Shown: positions 22,556 to 32,271, counted from the first letter of the stretch. The stretch: 32,271 nucleotides of DNA from Candolleomyces eurysporus (GCA_027579435.1 JANBPK010000139.1:1-32271), one strand, 5' to 3'. The notes: generated by a model not told the origin, from the sequence alone. A program made the numbers and translations.

Positions 22556-23320
22556 ACCTCTTTCCCCTTTTCTTCTTATCATTCTTATGGACAACCTTGC
22601 TTTGGTTCTAAAGACCAACTTGACATTCTTTTCGCCATCATGGACATCATAAATGAGTACTAGTATATAATACCAACACTATCTGGATACTTAGTAGTCG
22701 CATTATGGACTTTGTTCGATTGTTTTATACCATCTAGTTATCACTAGCAAATTACAGTTTGTTGTGGAGTATTGTAGCTCATGCAAAGGAGCAGACGCTG
22801 TACCTGTTGGAGGTTGGAGAAGTCGATAGTTCCAGACAGGGTAAGTTTATCGGCATCGGGAGTTCAGCTGACAGATGTAAAAGGTGATTGGGGATTTGGC
22901 AGACTGGGTCGTCGACTCTGACAAAACGAGAACAAAACGCGGACTGCTTGCGGAACATTGTGACGGCTCGACTCCCCACGGCCCTTAGCCTGTTATGGCA
23001 AGCGCTTTCACCCAGTCCTAGCCATCCTTTAACTCGAATCAGGAGTCCCAGAGAACAACGACCTCTGATAACTATAAAAGGAACTAGGGCAGTCTGAGAG
23101 GGACATGACTCTGGTTGCAGACTTGCCCTGCACATAGATCCTAATTCCTTATCTTGAAACCCGAGCGACGTCCCTTTGGGTACTGTACCTCTATACAAGT
23201 ATTTCCCTGATATTTTGTGGGTCGTCTTCTCTCGTCTTTTGATACAATAGACTGAAGGATCTTCAAGCTGCCACTATACGCCTACGAGTCTCTTTTCAAT
23301 ATCGGGTTTATTCTCGAATT
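22556..23320. other. Intergenic after the GH5 gene
   Basis: AT-rich 3' flank (ACTAGTATATAATACC near 22659) followed by sequence without a recognised gene. A minus-strand frame at 22779-23198 has no domain and was not accepted. Confidence 0.5.
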
Positions 23321-23929
23321 AGAGGTGTAAGCAACTTATTATGCCTCGCGATGTCGATCGTATTGACTATGCGAGCCGTCTTTCGTTAGTAAAATAGTTC
23401 TATAAACTTCTTGAAATGATCTCCTCGGGATTAGATGCGAGACGGCAGACACATAGTGTCTTTGCCGGCTGCTCTACCTAATAATTTTCCCTGATTTTTG
23501 CTCAATTTTTGCTCACACAATTCCTGCGGTCTTATCGAAATCAATTACGCATGTAGAGATTATCTGTCTTTGCTTCCTCACGTTTCCGAAACATGAAGAT
23601 GGCTTCCTTATATTGGCAAGGCCCATGCTAACCGCGCAGCTTTGAGAGCGATGGGATAGAGTTAATTGGCCTAGGCAGGACTTGTATTAATCCCCAGAGC
23701 TGGACACGGAGATTTTACCACAGCCCACCTAATATCACACACGGTCACACGGGTGGTCCATTCAGCTATGGAAGGTAGCTGGTAGTCAACTCCACCCTCT
23801 CCTTATGTGACCAGATTCGTATGCCTGTGTGATGTAGCATTGGCTTGGAGTTATCACCACCCTCCTGATCCTGTCTCGACGATTTACGAAAGCGACTGTG
23901 GGCAGTATTTGCCCGCTATTTTCATCAAA
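23321..23929. repeat. Dispersed repeat, copy A (uninterrupted)
   Basis: It starts at AGAGGTGTAAGCAACTTATT and ends at CATCAAA. The same sequence occurs at 28187-29417 in the same orientation, with roughly 95% identity over the parts I compared by eye. Copy A carries an extra 12 bp unit (TTTTTGCTCAA/C repeated, about 23496-23518) that copy B lacks. I found no terminal inverted repeats, TG..CA ends, coding capacity or target duplication, so its class is unknown. It could be a fragment of a larger element or a segmental duplication. Confidence 0.8.
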
Positions 23930-24854
23930 CTAGCTCTTGACCGTGCTATGCACGGTAGCAGACGAATCCGATGATTGACGGTGATGGAGGACCTCCACCA
24001 CTTGAAACACCGTACGAAAGCAGCAACTCCCATTCAAAGCGGGAGAGTACAACCATAAGCATGTCTTGTCTCGGCCATGCAGGGTACCCGCGCTGACACA
24101 ACAATTTGTACCCCATAGTACGGGCTTCGCGATGGCCTTAGAATTCGTTTATTGGTCTTGGCACTCGGCCTTTCTGCCTATCTCCGTTCGTCCGCTCTCT
24201 TATGTCCGTCTCCGCCAGTCGTTGACCTGGAACAAATATGGTCTGGTGCCACCGTGACTAATTGTTTCATCTCGACCAAATCATGCCAAGACTCCCGTCG
24301 AACTCCTCCCAAACCACCAATGCATTCTAACTTTCCTCTTACCTTTCGCGGCATCATCCTTCTCTAACACTATACTGGAATTTGAGCGTCGTATGACCCG
24401 TATGACCCGCAACTTAAGAGTTTAAATCGTGATCAAAGCCGGAGCATTGAGGCGAAGCGCCTCTCGTATCACGTTAAACTAGTAACCCGCAATGAGCCCA
24501 CCGGCCATTACCATTGCGGCGTCTTCCTCTTTTATGATACCTTGAAGGAGCTAGGCGAGGCCGGCTAAAAATATTTGCTCGATGGTGTATTGAGAGGCAG
24601 TGCCGCAGTGGAACAAGTTCGATGCTCCGTATTCATATACACTAAGTCCGTGTACTGCACGCCACTCGAGCCTAAAGCTGACAGTAATACGATTCATTTC
24701 GAGTACAAGTACGAGATTATCAAAATTGTCCTGAGGCATTCTGGTGCAAGAAGAAATAAGAGCCATTACGTCGTTGTGGAAATACAGCATAATAAAAATA
24801 CACAAAAGTAACAAGAATTCAACATTACAAACAGAGGTTGGCACCGTGATCCAC
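23930..24854. other. Intergenic, 3' flank of the carboxylesterase
   Basis: No recognised gene. It contains a small perfect hairpin GAGGCG-AAG-CGCCTC at 24449-24463. The right end is the 3' flank of the minus-strand esterase. Confidence 0.45.
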
Positions 24855-26733
24855 CTAGATGCTAGACAAAATGGTATTATATTGTTCAAGAATCGCGCGC
24901 AGAGTCGTCGCATGCGCGCAAGTAGCGTCCAAAAGGGACGGGGAAGCAAGCGAATGTCCCGTCAAATTCTCCACATTTCCAAGTTGCACCAAGGTATCAG
25001 CCGAGGGGTTATACGTTGGCCATCCAACGCCTGTCAGCCCGGCCGATGGGTTCTTGGCAAATTCAGCCCATACGTTCTTCACGTAGAGCGAAAACGCTAC
25101 CTCATGGTCCGTTGGGGGGTTAGTCTGGACGGAGGCGAAAGTACCGAAGACGATAGGAATGTCGGCACCATGGAAAGCGCGCAAATCCTGGCGAGTGCTG
25201 ATACCAGGCCAGACGGCTGTGGGAGAGACGTTGTCAATACGCGTCCTTAAAAGTAAGCAAATAAGCCCACCTTGATACTGGTACCGCCATGTTGTAACAC
25301 CGTTATCGTATCGACCCTTCGAAGCACTGGAAGCGCGGCAAGTGTCACCAACTTGACTGAGGATATCTGCTCTCGCAGTCGTGATGAAAGGTGGAGCGTT
25401 TCCTCTCGTCGCAAGAGAGCCTCCAACGGTGAAAGTATCGGACTCATGTTGAACCGTTCCGATGACGGTAGGGACCTTCAGGAAATTGCCAGTCGCCATG
25501 CGGTTTGCCCAGTCAGAGTGAATAATGATATCTTGGATACTCCAGTGAATCTTGAATCCACCCATATCAAGAAATGGGAACGTACTGTCTGTCACGAGCT
25601 TGAAAAAGATGAGGTTGGCGTCTCGAGCAGCCTGGATCAAACTGGCCGCAGATTTTCCTTGCATGCAAGTGAACTGGGCAGGTGTGGCGCCTGATCCGTA
25701 TAGGTTAAAACCAGTTGATGTACAAAATTAAAATGTTGACGACTTACTATTGCCACAGCCGACAGCTTGAGCTACTGTGTGCCAAGGAGCGGGGTCCAGG
25801 GTAGGAGAGCCTCCATCACTCAACCAGCTGATGCTTTTTGAATAAATGGCGTTAAATCAGAGCCACGTACTCTGGCGGATGAGGACTCACCTTCCAGATT
25901 GCAGAATCATTCCTGGAAATAGTTTAAAACAAGAATTTGAGTACTAGAACAATGAGATCATACAAATAACACACCTTTAACTGTGGTATCCGTAGGATAG
26001 GCCTGGGCATAGATGTCAGCCGCTACGGCACCGGCACTTTGACCGAAGATGCTGATGCGATTCGGGTCGCCTCCGAAGCCAGCGATGTTACTCTCGACCC
26101 AGTCAATCGCGGCCTTTATGTCGAGGAGACCAAAGTTCTGCGAATCTGTGGCGCTNAACGAGTTGGGGGGCGTTGGGTTGACCGAACATATTGATGCGAT
26201 AGTTGAATGTAACGATGATGAGGTCATCGTTGTCCCTGACAAAGTTACGACCGTTGTAAACTTTCAGGTCGCTCTGAAAGTATATGAGTTAGAATGAAGG
26301 ATAAGTAAAAAGGGAGAGACTGTCAACGTACGGCACCGAACTCGAAACCTCCACCATAGATCCAAATCAACACGGCAGTGTTCTGAGGACGGGAAGCTGA
26401 AGGAGCCCAGATATTGAGCGATAAGCAGTCCTCCGATACAGTCAACGGTTCGTCTTGATGAGCGAACTTCAGGTAGTAATCTATAGTCGGATTTGTAAGC
26501 TGGTGGCAGCTGGGGCCGTACGCATTTGCATTGAAAGGCGAGGTCCGAGTCGCAGGTAGACTAGGAGCAGTCCAACGAGCAGCGATAGCGAAGGGAATAC
26601 CCAGCCATTCGCGGACTCTTGGAAGGGCCTGCGTTCCGACAACACTACCCTGTGCAGTGCTGACAATCAGACTGCCCGTGGCGAAAGAGAAGGAAGAAAG
26701 GAGAGCGAAGACGATTGCTTGTGCTGTGTACAT
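24855..26733 (-). CDS. Secreted type-B carboxylesterase / lipase
   Basis: Six exons in minus order: 26733-26332, 26273-25975, 25912-25891, 25833-25748, 25690-25271 and 25216-24855, about 529 residues. Introns are 54-62 nt, GT-AG. Residues 1-20 form a signal peptide ([17 protein letters not shown]). The alpha/beta-hydrolase domain includes [11 protein letters not shown], the oxyanion-hole [10 protein letters not shown], the nucleophile Ser213 in IFGQSAGA (GQSAG rather than the usual GESAG), a likely acid Glu in [10 protein letters not shown] and the His of [12 protein letters not shown]. Members of this family hydrolyse carboxylic esters, including lipids and sterol esters; the substrate cannot be read from sequence. 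Exon 3 is only 22 nt (MILQSG). One extra base next to the N at 26156 shifts the frame inside exon 2; the conserved [17 protein letters not shown] resumes immediately, so I treat it as a sequencing error. The upstream in-frame codons before 26733 precede a TATA element and are probably not translated. Confidence 0.92.
26156..26156. other. Ambiguous base with one-base frame excess in the esterase
   Basis: The flanking sequence encodes [11 protein letters not shown] on one side and [11 protein letters not shown] on the other, in frames offset by one. Both match the family, so the N-containing site is probably a miscalled indel rather than a true mutation. Confidence 0.7.
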
Positions 26734-26786
26734 GTTGAAGACGAGCGCCTTTCCAGGTTGGGGGATCCAAGGCAAAGGGGGGAGGG

Positions 26787-26793
26787 TATTTAT
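26787..26793 (-). promoter_or_regulatory. TATA-like element of the carboxylesterase gene
   Basis: On the minus strand it reads ATAAATA, 54 bp upstream of the ATG at 26733. Confidence 0.4.
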
Positions 26794-28186
26794 GCAAACC
26801 CGTCACGGCTCCAGAGCTATTCAGGTATCAAAATAGCAGGAGGTAAGGGCCATCTGGGGTCTTTACTCCCCAGACCCTTGAGAAACACCGAAAGATTAAA
26901 AGCGGTTAACCTCCGGGGCGCTTCTTAGTTCCACGAAAGTTGCATCTCGCCAGTTCTTGATGTCGGTGACATAGTTTTGAAACCTTCGGCAGCGCTTCTC
27001 CGTCGCTATTGTTACACGTAAGAATTTAGGGACGTCCGCGTCGCTCGTGGACGCAGCAGATGTGCTAAGCGTTCGCACCGCAAATTCGTAGATTCGAAGA
27101 AGAAGAGTTGAGCCTACCATTTCATGGAATGGCACATCTGTATCCACAGATACGGTATTTGTTGACAGAAAGTTGTAGCTGTCACTGTGACGCCTAAATG
27201 CTGCCCTGATGCCACCAGTAGTAGCCACGCACCTTAGAGATTTGCGATTGTTTCTTGCCAACGGTTATGAACCTTGGCCGATGACAGTTATGTATTATCA
27301 GAGCTGTCTAGATCTAGGCCTCTTGCCCATTGCTATCCTCTGTAAACGCAAAACTACAAACATTCTGAGAATTAGTCGCGGGGGCCATACGCCTGGAAAC
27401 TGCGTCACGCCCTGAAGCGCCATGGGCTATGTGTACCATCTGATTCGGGTTGCTACAGAACCCTACTTCCGGGCGCTGTACGCCTTAACACTTATGTTTT
27501 TTGCCCATTTAAAGCCTTCTCCTAGGACCTATAGGCGCCCGCAGCCGCCTGACAGACCCGTTGTATCACGTAAAGAATGGCCCGTCCGGGCGCACCTGAA
27601 CACTCGGCTTTCTTTCTGCTTAGCATTACGTTTCTGTCTTCCGTTTTTTCCTTGTAAAGACAGAAGATGTAGGATGATCGACCGTGGTACTTGGATGCAT
27701 TGCCATCCGAGCTTGTCCTATATACGGGGCTGTGCCTAACATTTCATCCACGAATTCTGACTGTCGCTGAGCACTCAGCCCACACCCGATCTTCGATCGT
27801 TGCCCGTCATCAACCTACCATCTCTGTTACGATCACTAGCTTAGCTTTTTCCTTGACGAGGGCTGCCCACATCCTTTTTTCCTTGCACTTGCTGTGTGCT
27901 ACTTCAGCCGACCTTTGGTGTTCTACGTATGTGAACTGCTCGCAATATTATATGCCTTCACTGCTTATTTATAAACATTAATACAGCTATAAGGGGGAAC
28001 TTCTGAGCCGATTTGCATCACATCGTGGCTAGTAGACACGCAAAATCAAAGCAAAGGTTCGAGCCGAACAAATAGGCTGACAATCGAATTTTAGAAAAAC
28101 CGAAATCATTGAAGGCTTCTTGATAACGAGGAATCGTTTATAAATCATTAGCAAAACAACCACAGAGTATATCAACGCGAACAAAC
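26794..28186. other. Intergenic upstream of the carboxylesterase
   Basis: The longest frame is minus 26896-27261 (121 codons, K/R-rich, ending near EVNRF). It has no domain I recognise and no clear splice partners. The remainder is AT-rich without coding signal. Confidence 0.45.
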
Positions 28187-28635
28187 AGAGGTGTAAGCAA
28201 CTTATTATGCCTCGCGATGTCGATTGTATTGTCTATGCGAGCTGTCTTTCGTTAGTAAAATAGTTCTATAATCTTCTTGAAATGATCTCCTCGGGATTAG
28301 ATGCGAGACGGCAGACACATAGTGTCTTTGCCAGCTGCTCTATCTAATAAATTTCCCTGATTTTAGCTCACACGATTCCTGCGGTCTTATCGAATCAATT
28401 ACGCATGTAGAGATTATCTGTCTTTGCTTCCTCACGTTTCCGAAACATGAAGATGGCTTCCTTATTATGGCAAGACTTATGCTAACCACGCAGCTTTGAG
28501 ATCGATGGGATAGAGATAATTGGCCTAGGCAGGACTTGTATTAATCCCCAGAGCTGGACCCGGAGATTTTACAACAGCCCACCTATCACACACGGTCACA
28601 CAGGCGGTCCATTCAGCTATGGAAGGTAGCTGGTA

Positions 28636-28645
28636 AGAAAATCCA
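28636..28645. repeat. Left target-site duplication
   Basis: AGAAAATCCA, repeated exactly at 29272-29281, flanks the TIR element. The uninterrupted copy A has a single similar sequence here (GTCAACTCCA), which supports a true insertion. Confidence 0.8.
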
Positions 28646-28730
28646 GAATATCGTTGATCTGGAAAGTCCGGGCGTCCGGCAGGGCTATGTCTGGGCATCC
28701 GGCACTCCGGGCGTCCGGCCTTATAAGGCC
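28646..28730 (+). repeat. Left terminal inverted repeat of the MITE
   Basis: Shares TGGAAA(G/C)TCCGGGCGTCCGGC and a second CCGGGCGTCCGGCCTTATA with the complement of the right end. The outermost 15 bases match only loosely. Confidence 0.75.
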
Positions 28731-29076
28731 ATACCAGCTTTTTGACCACATCACCTTCGCCGCTCACTCCCTGTAAAGTCCCCCCCCTTCCCCCGAGTGC
28801 CAGGTTCATTGGTTTTGCAATGCGGTATGCAGGGAAGGGGACGCTTGCCAAATCCTAGGTGGCTGTGCTTCCCTTTTCTACTGACGATTTCTGGGTCCAC
28901 CGGGACAGAAGGGGGCAAGCCCCCAATAAAAGCGGGTTTCAGGAGGATTACCCTTTCCTTTCTCTCCCTACCTTCAACAACGGTTCCCGCTAAAATCACC
29001 TAAGCAGTACGTGAAAGGAATTGTTGAATTAACAGGTGTAGAATCTGGGGCGCTGCGCACACGAGCTCCCTGCAAC

Positions 29077-29108
29077 CTTAGGATATTGTATCTGACCGAT
29101 ATCCTAAG
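29077..29108. repeat. Perfect 10 bp hairpin inside the MITE
   Basis: CTTAGGATAT (29077-29086) and ATATCCTAAG (29099-29108) are exact complements around a 12 nt loop. Confidence 0.6.
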
Positions 29109-29186
29109 TTCTCTTTCCTCAGATACTCATTCATTACCTATTTACTTGTATCCTACATTCCCTCCTTCCCTTTCCTAACTAGCGCC

Positions 29187-29271
29187 CTATAAGGCCGGAC
29201 GCCCGGACCGCCGGCACGCCAGACGCGCAGCAGGGCCGGACGCCCGGAGTTTCCACATCATGGATGTTCTC
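29187..29271 (-). repeat. Right terminal inverted repeat of the MITE
   Basis: Reverse complement of the left end, with the two 14-mer subterminal motifs in the same order and comparable spacing. Overall similarity is around 75-80% by eye. Confidence 0.75.
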
Positions 29272-29281
29272 AGAAAATCCA
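29272..29281. repeat. Right target-site duplication
   Basis: AGAAAATCCA, identical to 28636-28645. The repeat-B sequence (CCCTCTACTTATGTGAC) continues directly after it. Confidence 0.8.
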
Positions 29282-29417
29282 CCCTCTACTTATGTGACTA
29301 GCTTCATATGCATGTGCGATGTAGCATTGGCTTGGAGTTATCACCACCCTCCTGATCCTGTCTTGACGATTTACAAAAGCGACTGTGGGCAGTAGCCCGC
29401 TGTTTTCACTCATCAAA

Positions 29418-29959
29418 TATTAGTGCCACATCCTGGACCCGATAGTTAGAAAACAGCCTGTCGCTGGACTCACGTATTTCTTAGGTTCCGAGGGTAGTCA
29501 TTGAACTGCCTTTCTTGATGCTCAAAGTCTGCAAGGTTTTGCAGGTCCTCCGACAAGGCGCCAATTCGTCGTCTTGAGGAGCAGATTCCGACTCCAAGAC
29601 TGACTTCTCGAGGTGAATCCATCTTATCGCTTTCATTACATCAGACGCTTACTGTCACAATCGAAGACTGAATCGACTGGGTCATCGTACGTAGGTCTTG
29701 GAGCCCTCCGATGGGGTCGCTGGAGATNCCCCCCGGATCAACTCATCATCAGGTCGGCATCGGCATCAGTTGCACAGCGATCAGTGCCATCCACAGGAAC
29801 GCACTGCCAAGGGGCTGTTCGCTCCTTGTACCATTACTTCTCTACCCGACGAGGCAGGGATTCGTTTCTCCTCCTCCTCAAGTACACCCATCTCCTCGTA
29901 TCTATCTTCTCAAAACTGGCCAACGCTGAGCGCGCATCGTATTATTCAATTATCCAAAG
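29418..29959. other. Intergenic / 5' region of the C2-domain gene
   Basis: One N at 29728. The open frames here do not connect to the C2 gene in frame and carry no domain. The last part is a pyrimidine-rich leader (TTTCTCCTCCTCCTC near 29865). Confidence 0.45.
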
Positions 29960-32271
29960 ATGGAGAGCGTCGTCACAGACCCAGAGTGAGTCGCTCATTT
30001 CAAGCGTTGTGGCGTATCTGCCTGAGCTGACCTGTGCCTGTGTAGAGCCTGGGATCTAACAAGTGAGTCTACCGTCTATGTACCACGCACCACGCAAGCC
30101 AATACGACTCGCTTTTAGTCATTCGCGCCCAAGGGTTGCGCCTGATGCGACCCGAAAAGTCCTGGCGGCCCATCGTCACTCTGGAGGTCGACAAGCATAT
30201 CCGGCATGAAGCTGTGCTCGGAGTGGATGGGCAGAATCCTAATTTGAAGCAGTACTTCAGGTTGTGAGTACTCTCTTTCTCTATCGTTGTCCGTGCGTGC
30301 AGCGTCGGCTAACATGTGCGTTCTCTCCGCAGTTACGACGTCAAGCCGACGTCTACAGTAGAGATGCAGGTCTGGCACCGCTCTCAAAGCAAGAAGAAAA
30401 GCAAGAAACGGAACCTCGTCGCATCCGCTACACATTCCTTGGGGGACCTGCTCAGACGAGTCGAGGGCGAGAAAGGTGTGCTAGGAAAACGCTCAAAAAG
30501 TAAGTCATGCGGCTTTTTGTTACTAATCTCCCTGTTGCTTTTGCATTCTATCTATGTATAGAACAATGGAGCTGACCTTTCTTTGCTTGATGATCAACAG
30601 GCAATGTCCTTGACATCCGACTCCACTGCCAATCCAGCTCATCATCCTCGTCGAAAAGGGCGACTCCTTCGAGTAAAGGCCATCCTCAGGGTGGCGCTCT
30701 GTTAACTATCAAATTCAACCCGCCCCGTTCTTCGTCCAAGTCGCCGTCATCTCCCCACCTCAAGCCCACTGCGATAGAGCACCACGATGATTCAACATCT
30801 ACTGCGCCGTCAATGTCAGGCTACACTACGGATGCAAGTGCCAGTTCGTTATCGTCCTCACAGTCGCACGCGGAATCTAAACCCCTCATTGACATCCAAC
30901 CTCCGTCACCTACACTCGAGTCTCCTGTCGACGAGGACATGCTTCCTACACCACCTGGCCTCCGTCGCCGTAATACTCCTACTAGAAGACGAAAACGTAT
31001 GAAGGCATATAAACTCTTTTCGGAAGACGAAGCTTGCGAGTTTTCCTACTCGAGCTCGGAGTTGTCAGATTGTGAGTCCGGGTCGGGTGTGTCTGAAGGA
31101 GCGTCAGGGTCAGGGTCAAGTTCGTTCTTCGGTGAACGCACACCGACCATGGCTCCTAAATCCATATTCCCTTCGCAATCCCAAAACTCCTCCGCAACAT
31201 TAACTCCGGTGTCGGACGACGACGATTTCTTATCCTCACCCGCCGTTCCGCGAACCCCATCATTATCATCGTCATTGGAAGATCAGAAAGAGAAGGGTCT
31301 TAGTTTGGATGTCCCCTTACCACCGAAGACCATCTCGCTCGTCACTTCCGAGTCGCGTACGACGACGACGAAGACAACGTCGGTGACAAGGTGGATCGCA
31401 GCTTCACTCCTGCCTCAACATATCCTCGCGCCTTCTCCCCACAACGCCTCCAATTCGACTCGCTTGACCGTCTCCCCCCGCCCTCCTTCACCCTCACCCT
31501 CATCCTCATCTTGCGATGCCCCTGTTCCTCCGTATACAGAAACTGATATTACAGCTGTGGACCTGGAAGTCGGCAATGGCAAGAAGTCGTCATCATCGTC
31601 AGACGACAAGGGGAAAGCGAAGGAAGAGGAAGTGAAGGAGGTACAGAAAAACCAGTGGTGGGAAACCTTCCTAGGCAACTTTACGTTGTATCTTGACCTC
31701 CGAGATGCTCGTACCGACTCGGATTTCGAGGCTGTCTTGCAGCAGTTGAAGATGGAGTGGACGTTCATGGGTGGATTCGTGAGTATCTCTGTCTCGTCTC
31801 TTTCTCCCTTTCACATTGATCGAACGTACCACTGACCAACACATGCGCATTGCAGCTCGCAGCCATCGGCGCGGTCGACGTCGCCATATTCGCCATCTCG
31901 AACGACAGCGTCGTCCACCTCTCCTCTCTCTGCCTCTCCTCGGTCGCCCTATCCTCGATCTACACCGGCCTCGGCGTCACGTCCCTCGCGTACTTCATCC
32001 TCCGATACTACTTCTCCCCACCTCACCTGTTCCGTACTCGTGCGCTCGACTTGTACGGTTCATACGCCTTCTTCAGTGTGAGTGCGAGAGTCCCGACCCT
32101 GTGTATGGTAGCATCTGCGTGCTGCCTCCTTGTGTTCTTGGGACTTGTGGCATTCGAGATGTTCCCTGTTGGTGTTGTGATCGGGTGCTTTGGGGTGGGG
32201 ATGTTGATGAGCTTGCAGTTCTTGGTGTATGGGTGCCATATGTTCATTCGGGGCGTTATTGGCTGCGTGAG
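29960..32271 (+). CDS. C2-domain protein with C-terminal membrane helices (3' end cut by window)
   Basis: Exons 29960-29985, 30046-30062 (17 nt), 30119-30263, 30333-30499, 30601-31778 and 31856 to the window edge give at least 649 residues. All junctions are GT-AG and in phase. The start MESVVTDPEAWDLTIIRAQG leads into a C2-like beta-sandwich of about 110 residues (LEVDKHIRHEAVLG, FYDVKPTSTVEMQVWHRS, HSLGDLLRRV), a fold that often binds membranes or proteins. I do not see a full set of Ca2+-binding Asp residues. A long Ser/Pro-rich, probably disordered region follows with a basic patch (RRRNTPTRRRKRMK) and an acidic Ser run. A conserved-looking block QWWETFLGNFTLYLDLRDARTDSDFE leads into about four hydrophobic helices in exon 6. 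I know of no assigned function; a membrane-tethering or contact-site role would be speculation. Confidence 0.68.

Larger units (their letters stand above)
28646..29271. mobile_element. 626 bp non-autonomous TIR transposon (MITE), Mutator-like by target duplication length
   Basis: The two ends are imperfect inverted repeats of about 85 bp (28646-28730 and 29187-29271). Within each end the 14-mer TCCGGGCGTCCGGC occurs twice: at 28667-28680 and 28706-28719, and inverted at 29194-29207 and 29235-29248. Both arms then share CTTATA(A/G)GG. The element is flanked by a 10 bp direct repeat and interrupts copy B of the outer repeat, while copy A shows the empty site. The internal sequence has no transposase frame, so it is non-autonomous. 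Duplications of 9-11 bp are characteristic of Mutator-like elements (hAT makes 8 bp); the superfamily call is inference. Confidence 0.82.
28187..29417. repeat. Dispersed repeat, copy B, interrupted by a TIR element
   Basis: 28187-28635 and 29282-29417 align with copy A (23321-23929) in order and orientation. The join point corresponds to about 23785 in copy A, where the extra 636 bp (element plus one target copy) is inserted. Small differences such as AGCCGT versus AGCTGT and the missing 12 bp unit show the copies have diverged. Confidence 0.8.

Noticed and set aside
22779..23198. Minus-strand 139-codon frame
   Set aside because: There is no domain and it lies in the 3' flank of the GH5 gene; it is probably a chance open frame.
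23326..23927. Solo LTR interpretation of the 600 bp repeat
   Set aside because: A TGTAAG start could be an LTR 5' end, but the two copies have no matching CA end and no 4-6 bp target duplication.
26896..27261. Minus-strand 121-codon frame
   Set aside because: It has reasonable residue composition but no recognisable domain, no clear promoter and no splice partners; coding status cannot be supported.
28646..29271. CRISPR array or regulatory repeat for the TCCGGGCGTCCGGC units
   Set aside because: The units are paired and inverted at both ends of one element with a target duplication, which is transposon structure, and the genome is eukaryotic.
29613..30059. Plus-strand 148-codon frame upstream of the C2 domain
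   Set aside because: It runs through intron 1 and exon 2 in another frame and includes an N; the in-phase splice model from the ATG at 29960 explains the C2 start better.
1..32271. A biosynthetic gene cluster or defence system
   Set aside because: No backbone enzyme, cluster regulator or functionally linked neighbours; the genes belong to unrelated housekeeping and secretome roles.

Overview
The window is a eukaryotic, gene-moderate contig that reads as a filamentous basidiomycete (Agaricomycete-type) genome. Nearly all genes are split by short GT-AG introns, mostly 41-100 nt. The gene set is fungal: an Skn7/Prr1-like response regulator, a secreted CE15 glucuronoyl esterase, COG6, a BTB protein, an ABC half-transporter, a GH5 exo-beta-1,3-glucanase, a secreted type-B carboxylesterase and a C2/membrane protein. 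A handful of N bases mark low-quality assembly spots, and two of them coincide with apparent frameshifts.

Layout. 1-1766 (+): 3' part of an Skn7/Prr1 response regulator. 2192-2287 (+): an intron-bearing, slightly degenerate tRNA, probably Lys(UUU). 3336-4544 (+): an intact, intronless CE15 glucuronoyl esterase. 6375-7583 (+): a tandem CE15 copy that is clearly a pseudogene; the duplication includes part of the promoter. 7864-10666 (-): COG6 in nine exons with a strongly acidic C-terminal tail. 11501-13021 (+): a BTB/POZ protein divergent from COG6. 13022-16203: a 3.2 kb stretch without a recognisable gene. 16204-19253 (+): an ABC half-transporter with unusual nucleotide-binding motifs. 19988-22555 (+): a membrane-anchored GH5 exo-beta-1,3-glucanase. 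24855-26733 (-): a secreted carboxylesterase/lipase, flanked by two direct copies of an approximately 600 bp repeat (23321-23929 and 28187-29417). The second copy is split by a 626 bp terminal-inverted-repeat element with a 10 bp target-site duplication. 29960 to the window end (+): a C2-domain protein with C-terminal membrane helices, cut by the window edge.

How the genes relate. There is no operon-like or gene-cluster logic. The neighbours cover stress/cell-wall signalling (Skn7), Golgi retrograde trafficking (COG6), lignocellulose attack (CE15), cell-wall glucan turnover (GH5), extracellular ester hydrolysis and transport. I see no convincing novel multi-gene system. The most interesting items are the nested repeat/MITE structure, the decayed CE15 paralogue with a replaced catalytic acid, the ABC protein with altered Q-loop and signature motifs, the COG6 acidic tail, and a 20 bp GATA-rich motif shared by the two divergent promoters.

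All exon models were built by hand from reading frame, splice consensus and family knowledge. No alignment or database search was run.
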